Assembly: GCF_020715685.1 (NCBI RefSeq)
Contig: NZ_CP085840.1
Span: 1,426,001 to 1,490,000 of the forward strand
Direction of reading: 5' to 3'
DNA: 64,000 nucleotides
Source: Dermatobacter hominis
GTDB lineage: Bacteria; Actinomycetota; Acidimicrobiia; Acidimicrobiales; Microtrichaceae
The translations under genes and the position numbers were made by a program. The notes beneath the pieces were generated by a model that worked only from the letters and a program-made list of their open reading frames with translations, was not told where the DNA came from and did no database searches. The stretch's first letter is position 1. Each line of letters opens with the position of its first letter. Of the stretch, positions 11,648-20,230 are shown one piece after another.

Positions 11648-13234
11648 ATGCAGCCGGAGTGGGGCCAGGCCTCGCGAGTGCAGGACGGGCCACGTCCGCT
11701 GTCATCGCACGCGGATGCCCAGCTCGCCCGCAACAGCGTGAGCATCGAGCCCACCACCTCGGAGCTCCCGGTCACGGATCTGTCGGTCGTCGGCGACCGA
11801 CCGCGCCCGGGCCGGCTGCGCCGGATCCCGTTCTCCCTCCAGCTCAAGGCCGCGCTCGTCGGCGCCGACCTCGTCGCGACGATCTGCGGCCTGGCCATCG
11901 CCACCGCCGTGACCACCTGGGCCGGCTGGACCGATCCGCACGCCGAGCGCCTCCTGCCGACCGCCCTCGCATCGCTGCCGATCTGGCCCGTCCTCTACGC
12001 GCACCAGGGCCTCTACCAGGCCCGCCGGATCAGCCGCCGCCTCGAGGAGGTCCGCCGGATCGTCAACTCCGTGCTGGCCGGCATCCTCGTGCTCGCCGGC
12101 ATCTCGGTGCTGCTGCAGGAGGAGCTGTCGCGATCCTGGCTGGTCGTCGTCGCGCTCAGCGTCACCGCGACCCTGGTCCTCGAGCGCGAGCTCGCCCGCC
12201 GGGTCATCAACGAGTTCCGGGCCCGCGGCGTGATGACCCGTCGGGTGGTCATCGTCGGCCGCAACGAGGAGGCCACCGAGGTGGCCTCCGCCCTCGGCGA
12301 GCACCGCGAGCTCGGCTACCAGGTCGTCGGCTTCGTCGCCGACGTGCCGATCGGGCCCGTGATCGACCTGCGCGCCGGCCACGACCTCGGCCCGTACCTC
12401 GGCCGCACCACCGAGGTGCTCGACCTGGTGCGGGCCACCAAGGCCAGCGGCGTCATCGTCGCCACCACCGGCATCGACCAGGAGTCGGCGAACCGGCTCA
12501 TCCGGGACCTGACCCGCGAAGGCCTCTACGTCGAGCTGACGTCGGCCATGCGCGACATCTCGTCCAGCCGGATCTCCGTGCGCCCGCTCGGCCGGTACCC
12601 GGTCATGTGCGTCGAGCCGGTCGCGCAGTTCAGCTGGCGCCGGGTCGCCAAGCGGGGCTTCGACCTGGTCGCGGCCAGCATCGGCCTCGTGCTCGTCAGC
12701 CCGATCCTGCTGCTGTCCGCCCTGGCGATCCGGGTCACCTCGGGCAAGGGCGTCATCTTCCGCCAGGAGCGGGTCGGCAAGGACGGGGTCCCGTTCGAGC
12801 TCTACAAGCTCCGGACCATGGTCCACGACGCCGAGGAGCGGCTCGCGGAGCTGCAGGCGATGAACGAGGCCGCCGGCCCGATGTTCAAGATGACCGACGA
12901 TCCGCGGGTGACCCGGGTCGGTCGCCTGCTGCGGGCGACCTCGATCGACGAGCTCCCGCAGCTGTTCAACGTCGTCAAGGGCGACATGAGCCTGGTCGGC
13001 CCCCGGCCGGCGCTGCCCAACGAGGCCGACCAGTGGGACGAGGCCCTGTGGGAGCGCCTGCGGGTCCAGCCCGGCATCACCGGCATGTGGCAGGTCAGCG
13101 GTCGCTACACCGCCTCGCTCGAGACCTACGCCCGGCTCGACCTCTCCTACGTCGACAACTGGTCGCTGGTCACCGACCTGGCGATCCTCGCCCGCACGGT
13201 CGGCGTGGTGCTCAAGCGCCGCGGGGGCGCCTGA
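11648..13234 (+). CDS. Polyprenyl glycosylphosphotransferase (exopolysaccharide initiating sugar transferase)
   Basis: 528 residues. A hydrophilic N-terminus of about 60 residues is followed by four hydrophobic helices (about 65-180), a Rossmann-like CoA_binding_3 region (RRVVIVGRNEEA, about 200-300), and the catalytic Bac_transf domain after a further helix (about 335-528). The catalytic part has VIFRQERVGKDGVPFELYKL, DELPQLFNVVKGDMSLVGPR and PGITGMWQVSGR. Adds the first sugar phosphate to a lipid carrier at the inner membrane. The ATG at 11648 follows AGGAGG. Divergent from the WecA-like gene, so two initiating transferases sit head to head. Confidence 0.93.
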   Translation: MQPEWGQASRVQDGPRPLSSHADAQLARNSVSIEPTTSELPVTDLSVVGDRPRPGRLRRIPFSLQLKAALVGADLVATICGLAIATAVTTWAGWTDPHAERLLPTALASLPIWPVLYAHQGLYQARRISRRLEEVRRIVNSVLAGILVLAGISVLLQEELSRSWLVVVALSVTATLVLERELARRVINEFRARGVMTRRVVIVGRNEEATEVASALGEHRELGYQVVGFVADVPIGPVIDLRAGHDLGPYLGRTTEVLDLVRATKASGVIVATTGIDQESANRLIRDLTREGLYVELTSAMRDISSSRISVRPLGRYPVMCVEPVAQFSWRRVAKRGFDLVAASIGLVLVSPILLLSALAIRVTSGKGVIFRQERVGKDGVPFELYKLRTMVHDAEERLAELQAMNEAAGPMFKMTDDPRVTRVGRLLRATSIDELPQLFNVVKGDMSLVGPRPALPNEADQWDEALWERLRVQPGITGMWQVSGRYTASLETYARLDLSYVDNWSLVTDLAILARTVGVVLKRRGGA

Positions 13235-13256
13235 GTCGACCGGGGACCAGGCCCGG

Positions 13257-14495
13257 TCAGTAGACCGGGAACTTCGAGCAGAGGGCCCGGACGTCGTCGC
13301 GGACCGCGGCGATCTCGGCCGTATCGCCCGTGTCGGCCAGCACCCGGGTCATCAGCTCGGCGATCTGCACCATCTCGGGCTCCTTCATGCCCTGGGTGGT
13401 GACCGACGGGGTGCCGATCCGCAGGCCCGAGGTGACGAAGGGCGAGCGCGGGTCGTCGGGGACGGTGTTCTTGTTGAGCGTGATCCCGGCGTCGTCGAGC
13501 GCGTTCTGCGCGTCCTTGCCGGTGAGCTCCTCGTCGAACGTGCGCAGGTCGATGAGCATCAGGTGGTTCTCGGTGCCGCCCGAGACCAGGCGGAAGCCCC
13601 GCTCCCCCAGCGCGTCGGCCAGCGCGGCGGCGTTGGCGACGATCTGGCGGGCGTAGTCGCCGAACTCCGGGGTGGCGGCCTCGGCGAACGCCACCGCCTT
13701 GCCCGCGATCACGTGCTCGAGCGGACCGCCCTGCAGGCCGGGGAAGATCGCCTTGTCGATCGCCGCGGCGTGCTCGGCCCGGGAGACGATGCAGCCGCCG
13801 CGCGGCCCGCGCAGCGTCTTGTGCGTGGTGAACGTGACCACGTCCGCGTAGGGCACCGGGTTCGGGTGCGCGCCGCCGGCGATCAGGCCGGCGATGTGGG
13901 CGGCGTCGAACAGGAACAGGGCGCCGACCTCGTCGCAGATCTCCCGGATCGGGGCCGGGTCGATGATCCGCGGGTAGGCGGTCGCGCCGGCGACGATCAT
14001 CTTCGGCCGGTGCTCGAGGGCGAGGTCGCGCAGCTGGTCGAGGTCGAGGCGCTCGTCGCTCGGGGTCAGGCCGTACGACACGAAGTCGTAGAAGCGGCCC
14101 GAGATGTTGACGGGCGAGCCGTGCGTCAGGTGGCCGCCGTGGTCGAGGCTCAGGCCGAGCACGGTGTCGCCGGCGTCGAGCAGGGCCAGGTAGACGCCCA
14201 GGTTGGCGTTGGCACCGGAGTGCGGCTGCACGTTCGCGGCGTCGGCCCCGAACAGCTCGCAGACGCGGCGGCGGGCGATGTCCTCGATCTCGTCGACGAC
14301 CTGGTTGCCGCCGTAGTAGCGCTTCGAGGGGTACCCCTCGGAGTACTTGTTCGTCAGCACCGAGCCCACGGCGTCCATGACCGCCGGGGACGTGAAGTTC
14401 TCCGAGGCGATCAGCTGCAGACCGGTGTTCTGGCGCTCGACCTCGCGGTCGATCAGCTCGGTGATATCGGTGTCCGGCTGGGTGGGCCAGGGCAT
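13257..14495 (-). CDS. glyA: Serine hydroxymethyltransferase
   Basis: 412 residues, normal length. Interconverts serine plus tetrahydrofolate and glycine plus methylene-THF in the cytoplasm. Motifs: [30 protein letters not shown], and [12 protein letters not shown] with the PLP lysine Lys226. The ATG at 14495 has AGGA about nine bases before it; a longer frame adds 38 residues of no family similarity. The gap of 22 bp to the convergent sugar transferase holds only a short 6-bp-stem hairpin. Lies 55 bp downstream of rpiB. Confidence 0.97.
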   Translation of the reverse strand: MPWPTQPDTDITELIDREVERQNTGLQLIASENFTSPAVMDAVGSVLTNKYSEGYPSKRYYGGNQVVDEIEDIARRRVCELFGADAANVQPHSGANANLGVYLALLDAGDTVLGLSLDHGGHLTHGSPVNISGRFYDFVSYGLTPSDERLDLDQLRDLALEHRPKMIVAGATAYPRIIDPAPIREICDEVGALFLFDAAHIAGLIAGGAHPNPVPYADVVTFTTHKTLRGPRGGCIVSRAEHAAAIDKAIFPGLQGGPLEHVIAGKAVAFAEAATPEFGDYARQIVANAAALADALGERGFRLVSGGTENHLMLIDLRTFDEELTGKDAQNALDDAGITLNKNTVPDDPRSPFVTSGLRIGTPSVTTQGMKEPEMVQIAELMTRVLADTGDTAEIAAVRDDVRALCSKFPVY

Positions 14496-14550
14496 GGCGG
14501 GGGTCCTGTCGTTCGGGTCCGCCGTCGGCGGACGTGATCGGTGGTCGGGC

Positions 14551-15003
14551 TCAGCCGAGACCGACGTCGAGGTCCGCGATCTTCGCGACCCGACCGGCGT
14601 GGCGGCCACCCTGGAACTCGGCGTCCAACCACGCGTCGAGCGCGTCCTTGGCCACCTCCTCCCCGGTGAGGCGCTCGCCGATGCAGATCACGTTCGCGTC
14701 GTTGTGCTCGCGCGCCAGGCGCGCCGAGGTCGAGTCGTGCACGGTGGCGGCGCGCACGCCCGGCACCTTGTTGGCGGCGATGGCGATGCCGATGCCCGAC
14801 CCGCAGACGCACAGGCCGAGGTCGGCGTCACCGCCGGCGACGGCACGCCCGACGGCGGCGCCGAAGTCGGGGTAGTCGACGCGGTCGTGACCATGGGTGC
14901 CGAGGTCGATGATCTCGACGCCGCGGTCGGCCAGGTGCTTGCCGAGCAGGTCCTTGAGATCGACGCCCGCGTGGTCCGCCCCGAGGGCGATGCGCACGGT
15001 CAT
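14551..15003 (-). CDS. rpiB: Ribose-5-phosphate isomerase B
   Basis: 150 residues, RpiB/LacAB family. Interconverts ribose-5-P and ribulose-5-P in the pentose phosphate pathway. N-terminal [10 protein letters not shown], catalytic cysteine region [15 protein letters not shown] (Cys67 in the CGSG motif), and the [17 protein letters not shown] stretch are all intact. The ATG at 15003 overlaps the stop of the upstream cyclic-nucleotide-domain gene in an ATGA; glyA follows. Confidence 0.95.
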   Translation of the reverse strand: MTVRIALGADHAGVDLKDLLGKHLADRGVEIIDLGTHGHDRVDYPDFGAAVGRAVAGGDADLGLCVCGSGIGIAIAANKVPGVRAATVHDSTSARLAREHNDANVICIGERLTGEEVAKDALDAWLDAEFQGGRHAGRVAKIADLDVGLG

Positions 15004-15422
15004 CGGTCCGCCTCCGCCCGCTCGAGCCGGGACCGGAGCGTGGTCATCACGCGCTCGGAGGCCTTCGGCATCTCGTCGAGCAGCGTGCGGAACGCCTTCG
15101 TCCGGAACCGCAGGAGCTTGACGTCGGTGTCGGCCACGACGGTCGCGGTGCGGGGCCGGTGGTCGATGAGCGCCATCTCCCCCACCATCGAGCCCGGGCC
15201 CGAGGTGGCGACGTGCTCGCCGCGGACGTACACGCTGGCCTGGCCCTCGACGATCACGAAGCAGTCGGTCCCCGGATCGCCCTGGTCGACGAGCACGGTC
15301 CCGGCGGCGGCCTCCATCTGGTCCGACAGGTCCAGCACGCGGTGCAGCTCGTCGTCGGAGAACCCCTCGAAGAACGGCACGGACGACAACCAGGCGACGT
15401 CGTCGTTGGTCTTTCGGGCCAT
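15000..15422 (-). CDS. Cyclic nucleotide-binding domain protein
   Basis: 140 residues that are essentially one cNMP-binding beta-roll. FFEGFSDDELHRVLDLSD is the family N-terminal helix, then GTVLVDQGDPGTDCFVIVEGQASVYVRGE, SGPGSMVGEMALIDHRPRTATVVA (phosphate-binding cassette with the Glu/Arg pair) and a C-terminal helix. No DNA-binding domain follows, so it is not a CRP-type regulator. It may be a stand-alone sensor. ATG 15422 preceded by GGGGGA. Coupled to rpiB by an ATGA overlap. Confidence 0.85.
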   Translation of the reverse strand: MARKTNDDVAWLSSVPFFEGFSDDELHRVLDLSDQMEAAAGTVLVDQGDPGTDCFVIVEGQASVYVRGEHVATSGPGSMVGEMALIDHRPRTATVVADTDVKLLRFRTKAFRTLLDEMPKASERVMTTLRSRLERAEADR

Positions 15423-15550
15423 CGGATCCCCCGTTCCGGAGCGGTCGCTGCGCACCTCGTCACGGACGTGCGGTGCGCCGTTCACACTACTGTCGGCCCG
15501 GAGGGGGTGCCGCAGCAGTTCGTGCCCCCCGGACGACAGGGGGACACGTC

Positions 15551-15580
15551 ATGGACAGCACCGTGGAGGTGCGGCGGTGA
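15551..15580 (+). CDS. Candidate 9-residue leader peptide before the alcohol dehydrogenase
   Basis: ATG at 15551 opens a frame of nine codons (MDSTVEVRR) whose TGA overlaps the GTG start of the dehydrogenase in a GTGA. AGGGGGAC lies 7 to 12 bases before the ATG, and the dehydrogenase's own GGAGGT lies inside the short frame. It could couple translation or be chance. Too short to judge by composition. Confidence 0.3.
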   Translation: MDSTVEVRR

Positions 15581-16620
15581 GGGCCGTCGTGATGCGTGGG
15601 GGCGAGCTCGTCGTCGACGAGTTCCCGGTCCCCGACCTGCAGGCGGGCCAGGTGCTCGCCGAGGTCCTCGCCTGCGGGATCTGCGGCTCGGACCTGCACG
15701 CCCTGCACCACGCCGACCGGATGGTCGAGATGTCCGAGGCGGCGGTCGAGCCGGGCGGGATCGCGCCCCGGGTGATGGACCCGGCCCGCGACGTCGTGAT
15801 GGGCCACGAGTTCTCGGCCCGCGTGCTCGAGGTCGGCGACAACGTCGGCAACTGCACCCCGGGCGACGTGGTGGTGTCGCTGCCGATCGTGATGGACGCC
15901 GGCGGCGTGCACGCCGTCGGGTACTCGAACGACTACCCCGGCGGCTACGGCCAGCAGCTCGTGCTGTCCGACATGCTGACGATGAAGGTGCCCAACGGGC
16001 TCGACGCCGAGCTCGCGGCGCTGACCGAGCCGATGGCCGTGGGCCTGCACGCGGTGGAGATGAGCCGCGCCACCCCCCGGCACGCCGCGGTCGTGCTCGG
16101 CTGCGGTCCCGTGGGCCTGGCCGTCGTCGCCGCGCTGCGGCTGGCGGGCGTCGAGGTGATCGTCGCCGCCGACTTCTCGCCCGCCCGGCGCGCCCTGGCC
16201 GCCACGATGGGCGCGACCGAGGTGGTCGACCCGGCCGAGGAGGGCGCGGTCGCGTCCTGGCGGCGCGTCGACGGATCCAAGCCGCTCGTCGTGTTCGAGG
16301 CCGTGGGCGTCGAGGGCATGCTCGACGCCGCCGTGGTCGACGCGCCCCGGGGCTCGCAGATCCTCGTGGTCGGCGTGTGCATGGTGCCCGACACGTTCCG
16401 GCCGATGATCGCCGTCGGCAAGGAGCTGAACCTGCAGTTCGTGCTGGGCTACGACCCGCTGCAGTTCCAGACGACGCTCCGCCGGATCGCCGAGGGCGAG
16501 CTCGACGTCACGCCGATGATCACGGGCCGGGTCGACCTCGACGGCGTCGCCGGCGCGTTCACCGCCCTCGGCGACCCCGAGGCCCACGCGAAGATCCTGG
16601 TCGTCCCCGGCTCGAACTGA
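15577..16620 (+). CDS. Zinc-type alcohol dehydrogenase (MDR superfamily)
   Basis: 347 residues. GroES-like N-terminal half with the catalytic zinc motif CGICGSDLH (Cys36) and MGHEFSARV, then a Rossmann half with the nucleotide-binding VVLGCGPVGLAVVAAL. The four-cysteine structural-zinc loop of classical horse-liver-type enzymes is missing; the equivalent region is GNCTPGDVVVSLPIVMDAGG. Probably oxidises an alcohol or polyol with NAD(P). The GTG start at 15577 is preceded by GGAGGT. Transcribed divergently from the rpiB-glyA group. Confidence 0.88.
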   Translation: MRAVVMRGGELVVDEFPVPDLQAGQVLAEVLACGICGSDLHALHHADRMVEMSEAAVEPGGIAPRVMDPARDVVMGHEFSARVLEVGDNVGNCTPGDVVVSLPIVMDAGGVHAVGYSNDYPGGYGQQLVLSDMLTMKVPNGLDAELAALTEPMAVGLHAVEMSRATPRHAAVVLGCGPVGLAVVAALRLAGVEVIVAADFSPARRALAATMGATEVVDPAEEGAVASWRRVDGSKPLVVFEAVGVEGMLDAAVVDAPRGSQILVVGVCMVPDTFRPMIAVGKELNLQFVLGYDPLQFQTTLRRIAEGELDVTPMITGRVDLDGVAGAFTALGDPEAHAKILVVPGSN

Positions 16621-16630
16621 CCTGCCGCCC

Positions 16631-16684
16631 CCGCTCTGTCACGGCTCGCGGTGCCGTTCAGCACCTCCAGCCGGGACAGAGCGG
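16631..16684. repeat. Palindromic element (family A), also terminator-like
   Basis: Imperfect inverted repeat with arms of 24 bp (21 paired) beginning CCGCTCTGTC and ending GACAGAGCGG, loop 6 nt. It lies between the convergent dehydrogenase and prmC and could terminate both. The same sequence recurs at 36688-36739, so it belongs to a dispersed family. Confidence 0.75.
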
Positions 16685-16691
16685 GTGCGGG

Positions 16692-17642
16692 TCAGCTGCG
16701 GCGGGGGCGACGGGCGACCAGCGCCCGGTCCCGACCGCTGAGGTCGGCTGCCAGCTCGGCCTCGACGAACCGCCCCAGCGCCAGCTCGACCGCGACCGGA
16801 CCCTGCTCCGGCGACAGCTCGCACACCAGCGCGCCGTCGTCGGTCAACCAGGCCGGGGCGTCGTCGAGGATCCGCCGGAGGTCGTCGAGCCCGTCGGCCC
16901 CGGCGAACAGGGCGCCGGCGGGCTCCCAGTCCGCGACGGCGGCCGGCAGGTCGGCGCCGTCGGGGACGTAGGGCGGGTTGGTGACGACCAGGTCGACCGT
17001 GCCACGCAGCTCGTCGGGCAGCGCCGCGAACCACGCCCCCTGCTCCATGCGCACGCGGGCGCCCGCTCGGCCGGTGCCCGCCAGGTTGGCGCGGGCCACG
17101 TCGAGCGCGTCGCCGCTGACGTCGGTCGCCCACACGGCGGTGCGGACCCGCTCGGTGGCGATCGCCAACGCGATCGCGCCCGACCCGGTGCCGAGGTCGA
17201 CGACCGTGGTCGGCCGCTCCCGGCCGCCGATGCGGTCAAGCTCGCGCAGCGCGACCTCGACGACCTGTTCGGTCTCGGGCCGGGGGATCAGTACGCGGCG
17301 GTCGACCATCAGGTCGAGCGACCGGAACGGCCAGTGGCCGAGCACGTACTGCAGCGGCTCCCCCGCGGCGCGCCGCGCCACCATCCGGTCCAGGCGGGTG
17401 ACCCCGCCGACGGTGGCCCGATCCCCGAGCACGAGGAACAGCTCGGCGTCGGTGGCGCCCGCCGCCTCGGCCACGATGCGGCCGGCGTCGCTGCGGACCG
17501 CCTCGGCGTCGCGCTCCCCGACCGGGCCGGCGCCCGTCAACCGGTCGATCGTCTCGGCCAGCAGCTCCCGCCACGTGACCGTCCCGGCGAGGTCGGCGTC
17601 GCCGTCCCCGTCCGGCCCCCCGGCACCGTCCACGCCGCTCAC
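16692..17642 (-). CDS. prmC: Peptide chain release factor N5-glutamine methyltransferase
   Basis: 316 residues. Methylates the GGQ glutamine of release factors. N-terminal helical domain ([12 protein letters not shown]), the PrmC-specific IPRPETE (119-125), SAM-binding [14 protein letters not shown] (147-160) and catalytic NPPY (222-225). The GTG start at 17642 overlaps the prfA stop in a GTGA; about 20 extra N-terminal residues are not conserved, so a GTG nearer VTWRELL is possible. Sits directly behind its substrate gene prfA. Confidence 0.95.
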   Translation of the reverse strand: MSGVDGAGGPDGDGDADLAGTVTWRELLAETIDRLTGAGPVGERDAEAVRSDAGRIVAEAAGATDAELFLVLGDRATVGGVTRLDRMVARRAAGEPLQYVLGHWPFRSLDLMVDRRVLIPRPETEQVVEVALRELDRIGGRERPTTVVDLGTGSGAIALAIATERVRTAVWATDVSGDALDVARANLAGTGRAGARVRMEQGAWFAALPDELRGTVDLVVTNPPYVPDGADLPAAVADWEPAGALFAGADGLDDLRRILDDAPAWLTDDGALVCELSPEQGPVAVELALGRFVEAELAADLSGRDRALVARRPRRS

Positions 17643-18718
17643 CCGAGCTCGGCGAGCTTGCGCGCCTGCTCGTCGGCGACGAGCGCGTCGCTGATCGCGT
17701 CGAGCTCGCCGGCCAGCACCTTGTCGAGGGAGTAGACGGTCATGCCGATGCGGTGGTCGGTGACCCGGTTCTCCTTGAAGTTGTAGGTGCGGATCTTCTC
17801 GCTGCGACCACCGCCGCCGATCTGCGCCCGCTTCTGGCCCGACGCCTCGGCCGCGGCCCGGTCCTGCTCGAGCTGCAGCAGCCGGGCCCGCAGGACGCGC
17901 AGCGCCTTCGCCCGGTTCTGCAGCTGGCTCTTCTCGTCCTGCATCGACACGACCAGCCCCGTCGGCACGTGGGTGATCCGCACGGCGGAGTCGGTGGTGT
18001 TCACCGACTGCCCGCCGGGGCCCGACGAGCGGTACACATCGACCTGCAGGTCGTTGGGATCGATCTCGACGTCGACCTCGTCCGCCTCGGGCAGGACGAC
18101 CACCGTCGCGGACGAGGTGTGGATGCGCCCCTGCGACTCGGTCACGGGCACGCGCTGCACCCGGTGGGGACCGGCCTCGAACTTCATCCGCGTCCACACG
18201 CCGTCGCCGGCCAGGCGGAGCACGACCTCGCTCACGCCGCCGAGGTCCGAGGGCGAGCTCGACAGCACCTCGACCGTCCAGCCCCGCCGCTCGGCGAAGC
18301 CGCGGAACATCTCGAGGAGGTCGCGGGCGAACAGGTTGGCCTCCTCGCCGCCCTCGGCGCCGCGGATCTCGACGATCACGTCGCGCCCGTCGTTGGGATC
18401 GCGGGGCAGCAGCAGGATCCGGAGCTCGCCCTCCAGCTGCTCGATCGTCCGGCGCGCCGCGTTCGCCTCCTCGCGCCACGCCTCGCGCTCGTCGCCGCTC
18501 GACGACGCGAGCAGCTCCTCGGCCGCGGCCAGGTCCTCGGTCGCGGTCCGCAGGGCGGTGGCCCGCTCCACGATCGGCTGCAGGGCGCGGTACCGGCGAG
18601 ACATCTCGACGTACCGCCGCTGGTCGGACACGACCTCGGGGTCGGCCAGTCGCGCCTCGGTGTCGGCCAGCTCGCGCTCGAGCCCCTCGGCGCGGGCGAG
18701 CAGCGACGGATCGCTCAC
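17639..18718 (-). CDS. prfA: Peptide chain release factor 1
   Basis: 359 residues, normal RF1 length. Recognises UAA/UAG and triggers peptide release on the ribosome. The codon-recognition PxT motif is PVT at 191-193; the catalytic GGQ is at 235-237 ([10 protein letters not shown]). N-terminal coiled region from 1 to about 100. GTG start at 18718 overlaps the stop of the upstream unknown gene in a GTGA. A longer frame upstream only crosses that gene. Confidence 0.97.
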   Translation of the reverse strand: MSDPSLLARAEGLERELADTEARLADPEVVSDQRRYVEMSRRYRALQPIVERATALRTATEDLAAAEELLASSSGDEREAWREEANAARRTIEQLEGELRILLLPRDPNDGRDVIVEIRGAEGGEEANLFARDLLEMFRGFAERRGWTVEVLSSSPSDLGGVSEVVLRLAGDGVWTRMKFEAGPHRVQRVPVTESQGRIHTSSATVVVLPEADEVDVEIDPNDLQVDVYRSSGPGGQSVNTTDSAVRITHVPTGLVVSMQDEKSQLQNRAKALRVLRARLLQLEQDRAAAEASGQKRAQIGGGGRSEKIRTYNFKENRVTDHRIGMTVYSLDKVLAGELDAISDALVADEQARKLAELG

Positions 18719-19743
18719 GACCGACCGCCCTCGGCCCCGTCCTCGTCGAGCCAGGGCGCCGGGACCGTCACCACGGTCGCGGGCGGCCGCAGCAGCCCGG
18801 CCAGGCGGTCGAGGGTCGGGAGCCGGTCCCGGGCCGGGACCGCGAGGACGAGCCGGGCGGCGGGGTCGCGCCACGCACGGGTGTCGGCGGCGACCGGGAC
18901 GAACGAGAGATCCGCGCCGGTCGAGCAGACCACGACGAGCGGCCCGCCATCGGCGGCGGTCCCCGCCGCGGCCGCGGGCGTGACGTCGCGGACGCTGTCG
19001 CGGCGCACCGTGGTCTCGATCGGTTCGAGCGACGATGCGCCGACGAGCGACGGGTCCTCGACCAGCGACCGGCGGAGCCAGCGCTCGCGGGCCAGTCTCG
19101 ACAGCGGGTGGGCGGCGCGCCCCGGCACGCGCTCGGCGCGCACCGTCGAGACGGAGCGGGCCAGCGTCGTGGTGGGCGGCTCACCCTGGTGCATGGCGGC
19201 CGTCGCGTCGCGGTCGAAGCGACCGACGCCGGCCTCGAGGTGGAGCAGGCCGTCGCCGCCCGACTCCTCGGGCCACACGACGAGGCGCGCGACCTCGAGG
19301 CCCTGGACCTCGCCGCGCACGATGCCGTCCTCGACGACCACCTCGAGACCCGCGTCGCGGAGCTGCGACTCGAGCTCCGGGTCGTGGAGCGCCGGGGCGA
19401 CCTCGGGCAGCGGCGCCGGTTCGACCGGGACGGAGCCCGCCCCCTGGACGGAGCGCACCTCGATCGGCAGGTCGAAGTAGCCGGCCATCCGGGCGACGTC
19501 GCCACCGAGGTCGTCGGTGAACAGCACCAGCGAGGACGCGTCCTGGCGGAGCGCCCACGCGATCGAGCCGGCGAGCGTGGCGGCGTCGGCGACCTGCGAC
19601 AGCACGTACGCGGTGCCGTCGTCGGCCACCGCGGCGTTGGCCCCGATCGAGCCCGCCTCGACGGTCGCACCGGTGAGGTCGCGGACCAGGGCGGCCAGCT
19701 GGGCGCGCAGCAGCCGGGCGCGCTGCTCGTCGCTCATCGCCAC
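18715..19743 (-). CDS. Protein of unknown function between rpmE and prfA
   Basis: 342 residues, no signal peptide or membrane helix. An N-terminal helical part ([17 protein letters not shown]) is followed by alternating Val/Ala-rich segments such as [17 protein letters not shown] and [19 protein letters not shown], a central acidic/mixed region, and a C-terminal [18 protein letters not shown] do not recognise the family. The GTG at 19743 has AGGAG seven bases before it; an in-frame ATG is two codons later. GTGA overlap with prfA implies a role expressed together with translation termination factors, but no function can be assigned. Confidence 0.8.
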   Translation of the reverse strand: MAMSDEQRARLLRAQLAALVRDLTGATVEAGSIGANAAVADDGTAYVLSQVADAATLAGSIAWALRQDASSLVLFTDDLGGDVARMAGYFDLPIEVRSVQGAGSVPVEPAPLPEVAPALHDPELESQLRDAGLEVVVEDGIVRGEVQGLEVARLVVWPEESGGDGLLHLEAGVGRFDRDATAAMHQGEPPTTTLARSVSTVRAERVPGRAAHPLSRLARERWLRRSLVEDPSLVGASSLEPIETTVRRDSVRDVTPAAAAGTAADGGPLVVVCSTGADLSFVPVAADTRAWRDPAARLVLAVPARDRLPTLDRLAGLLRPPATVVTVPAPWLDEDGAEGGRS

Positions 19744-19822
19744 GGCACGGCTCCTGGGGTGGTGGGGTGCCGCGGGCCGTGCGGCGCCGCGGCGGGGACC
19801 GCTCGGGGACCGAGCGGCCGGG

Positions 19823-20107
19823 TCACTCCGCGGCGTCGCCGGCGTCGGCCTTGGCGCCCTTGCGGCGCCTGCCGTAGCGGCGCTCGAAGCGCTCCACGCG
19901 ACCGGCGGTGTCGACGATCTTCATCTGGCCCGTGAAGAACGGGTGCGTGAACGCCGAGATCTCGACCTTGGCCAGCGGGTACTCGTTGCCGTCGTCCCAG
20001 GTCGTCGTCTCCGACGTCTCGATCGTCGACCGCGTCAGGAACTTGTCACCGGACGAGGTGTCCTGGAACACGACGTAGCGGTAGTCGGGGTGGATGCCGG
20101 GCTTCAT
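19823..20107 (-). CDS. rpmE: Ribosomal protein L31, type B (zinc-independent)
   Basis: 94 residues. Large-subunit protein. Begins [19 protein letters not shown] and contains [38 protein letters not shown]. The CXXC zinc cysteines of the ordinary L31 are absent and the sequence has the length and motifs of the RpmE2/type B form, with an acidic C-terminal extension. In most actinobacteria the rho-rpmE-prfA slot holds the zinc-binding form. ATG at 20107. Confidence 0.93.
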   Translation of the reverse strand: MKPGIHPDYRYVVFQDTSSGDKFLTRSTIETSETTTWDDGNEYPLAKVEISAFTHPFFTGQMKIVDTAGRVERFERRYGRRRKGAKADAGDAAE

Positions 20108-20230
20108 TGGTCTCTCCGTGACGGGCCCCGGTTTCCGAGCGGGACCCTCTTGTTCGAAGCGTTGGGGGGACGGATCAGTATGGCCGGAACGGCGGCGACC
20201 GGGCCAGCGGGCCCGGCCGTGCGCCGTCGA

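Noticed and set aside
15000-15422. CRP-type transcription factor
   Set aside because: Only the cNMP-binding roll is present; no helix-turn-helix follows.
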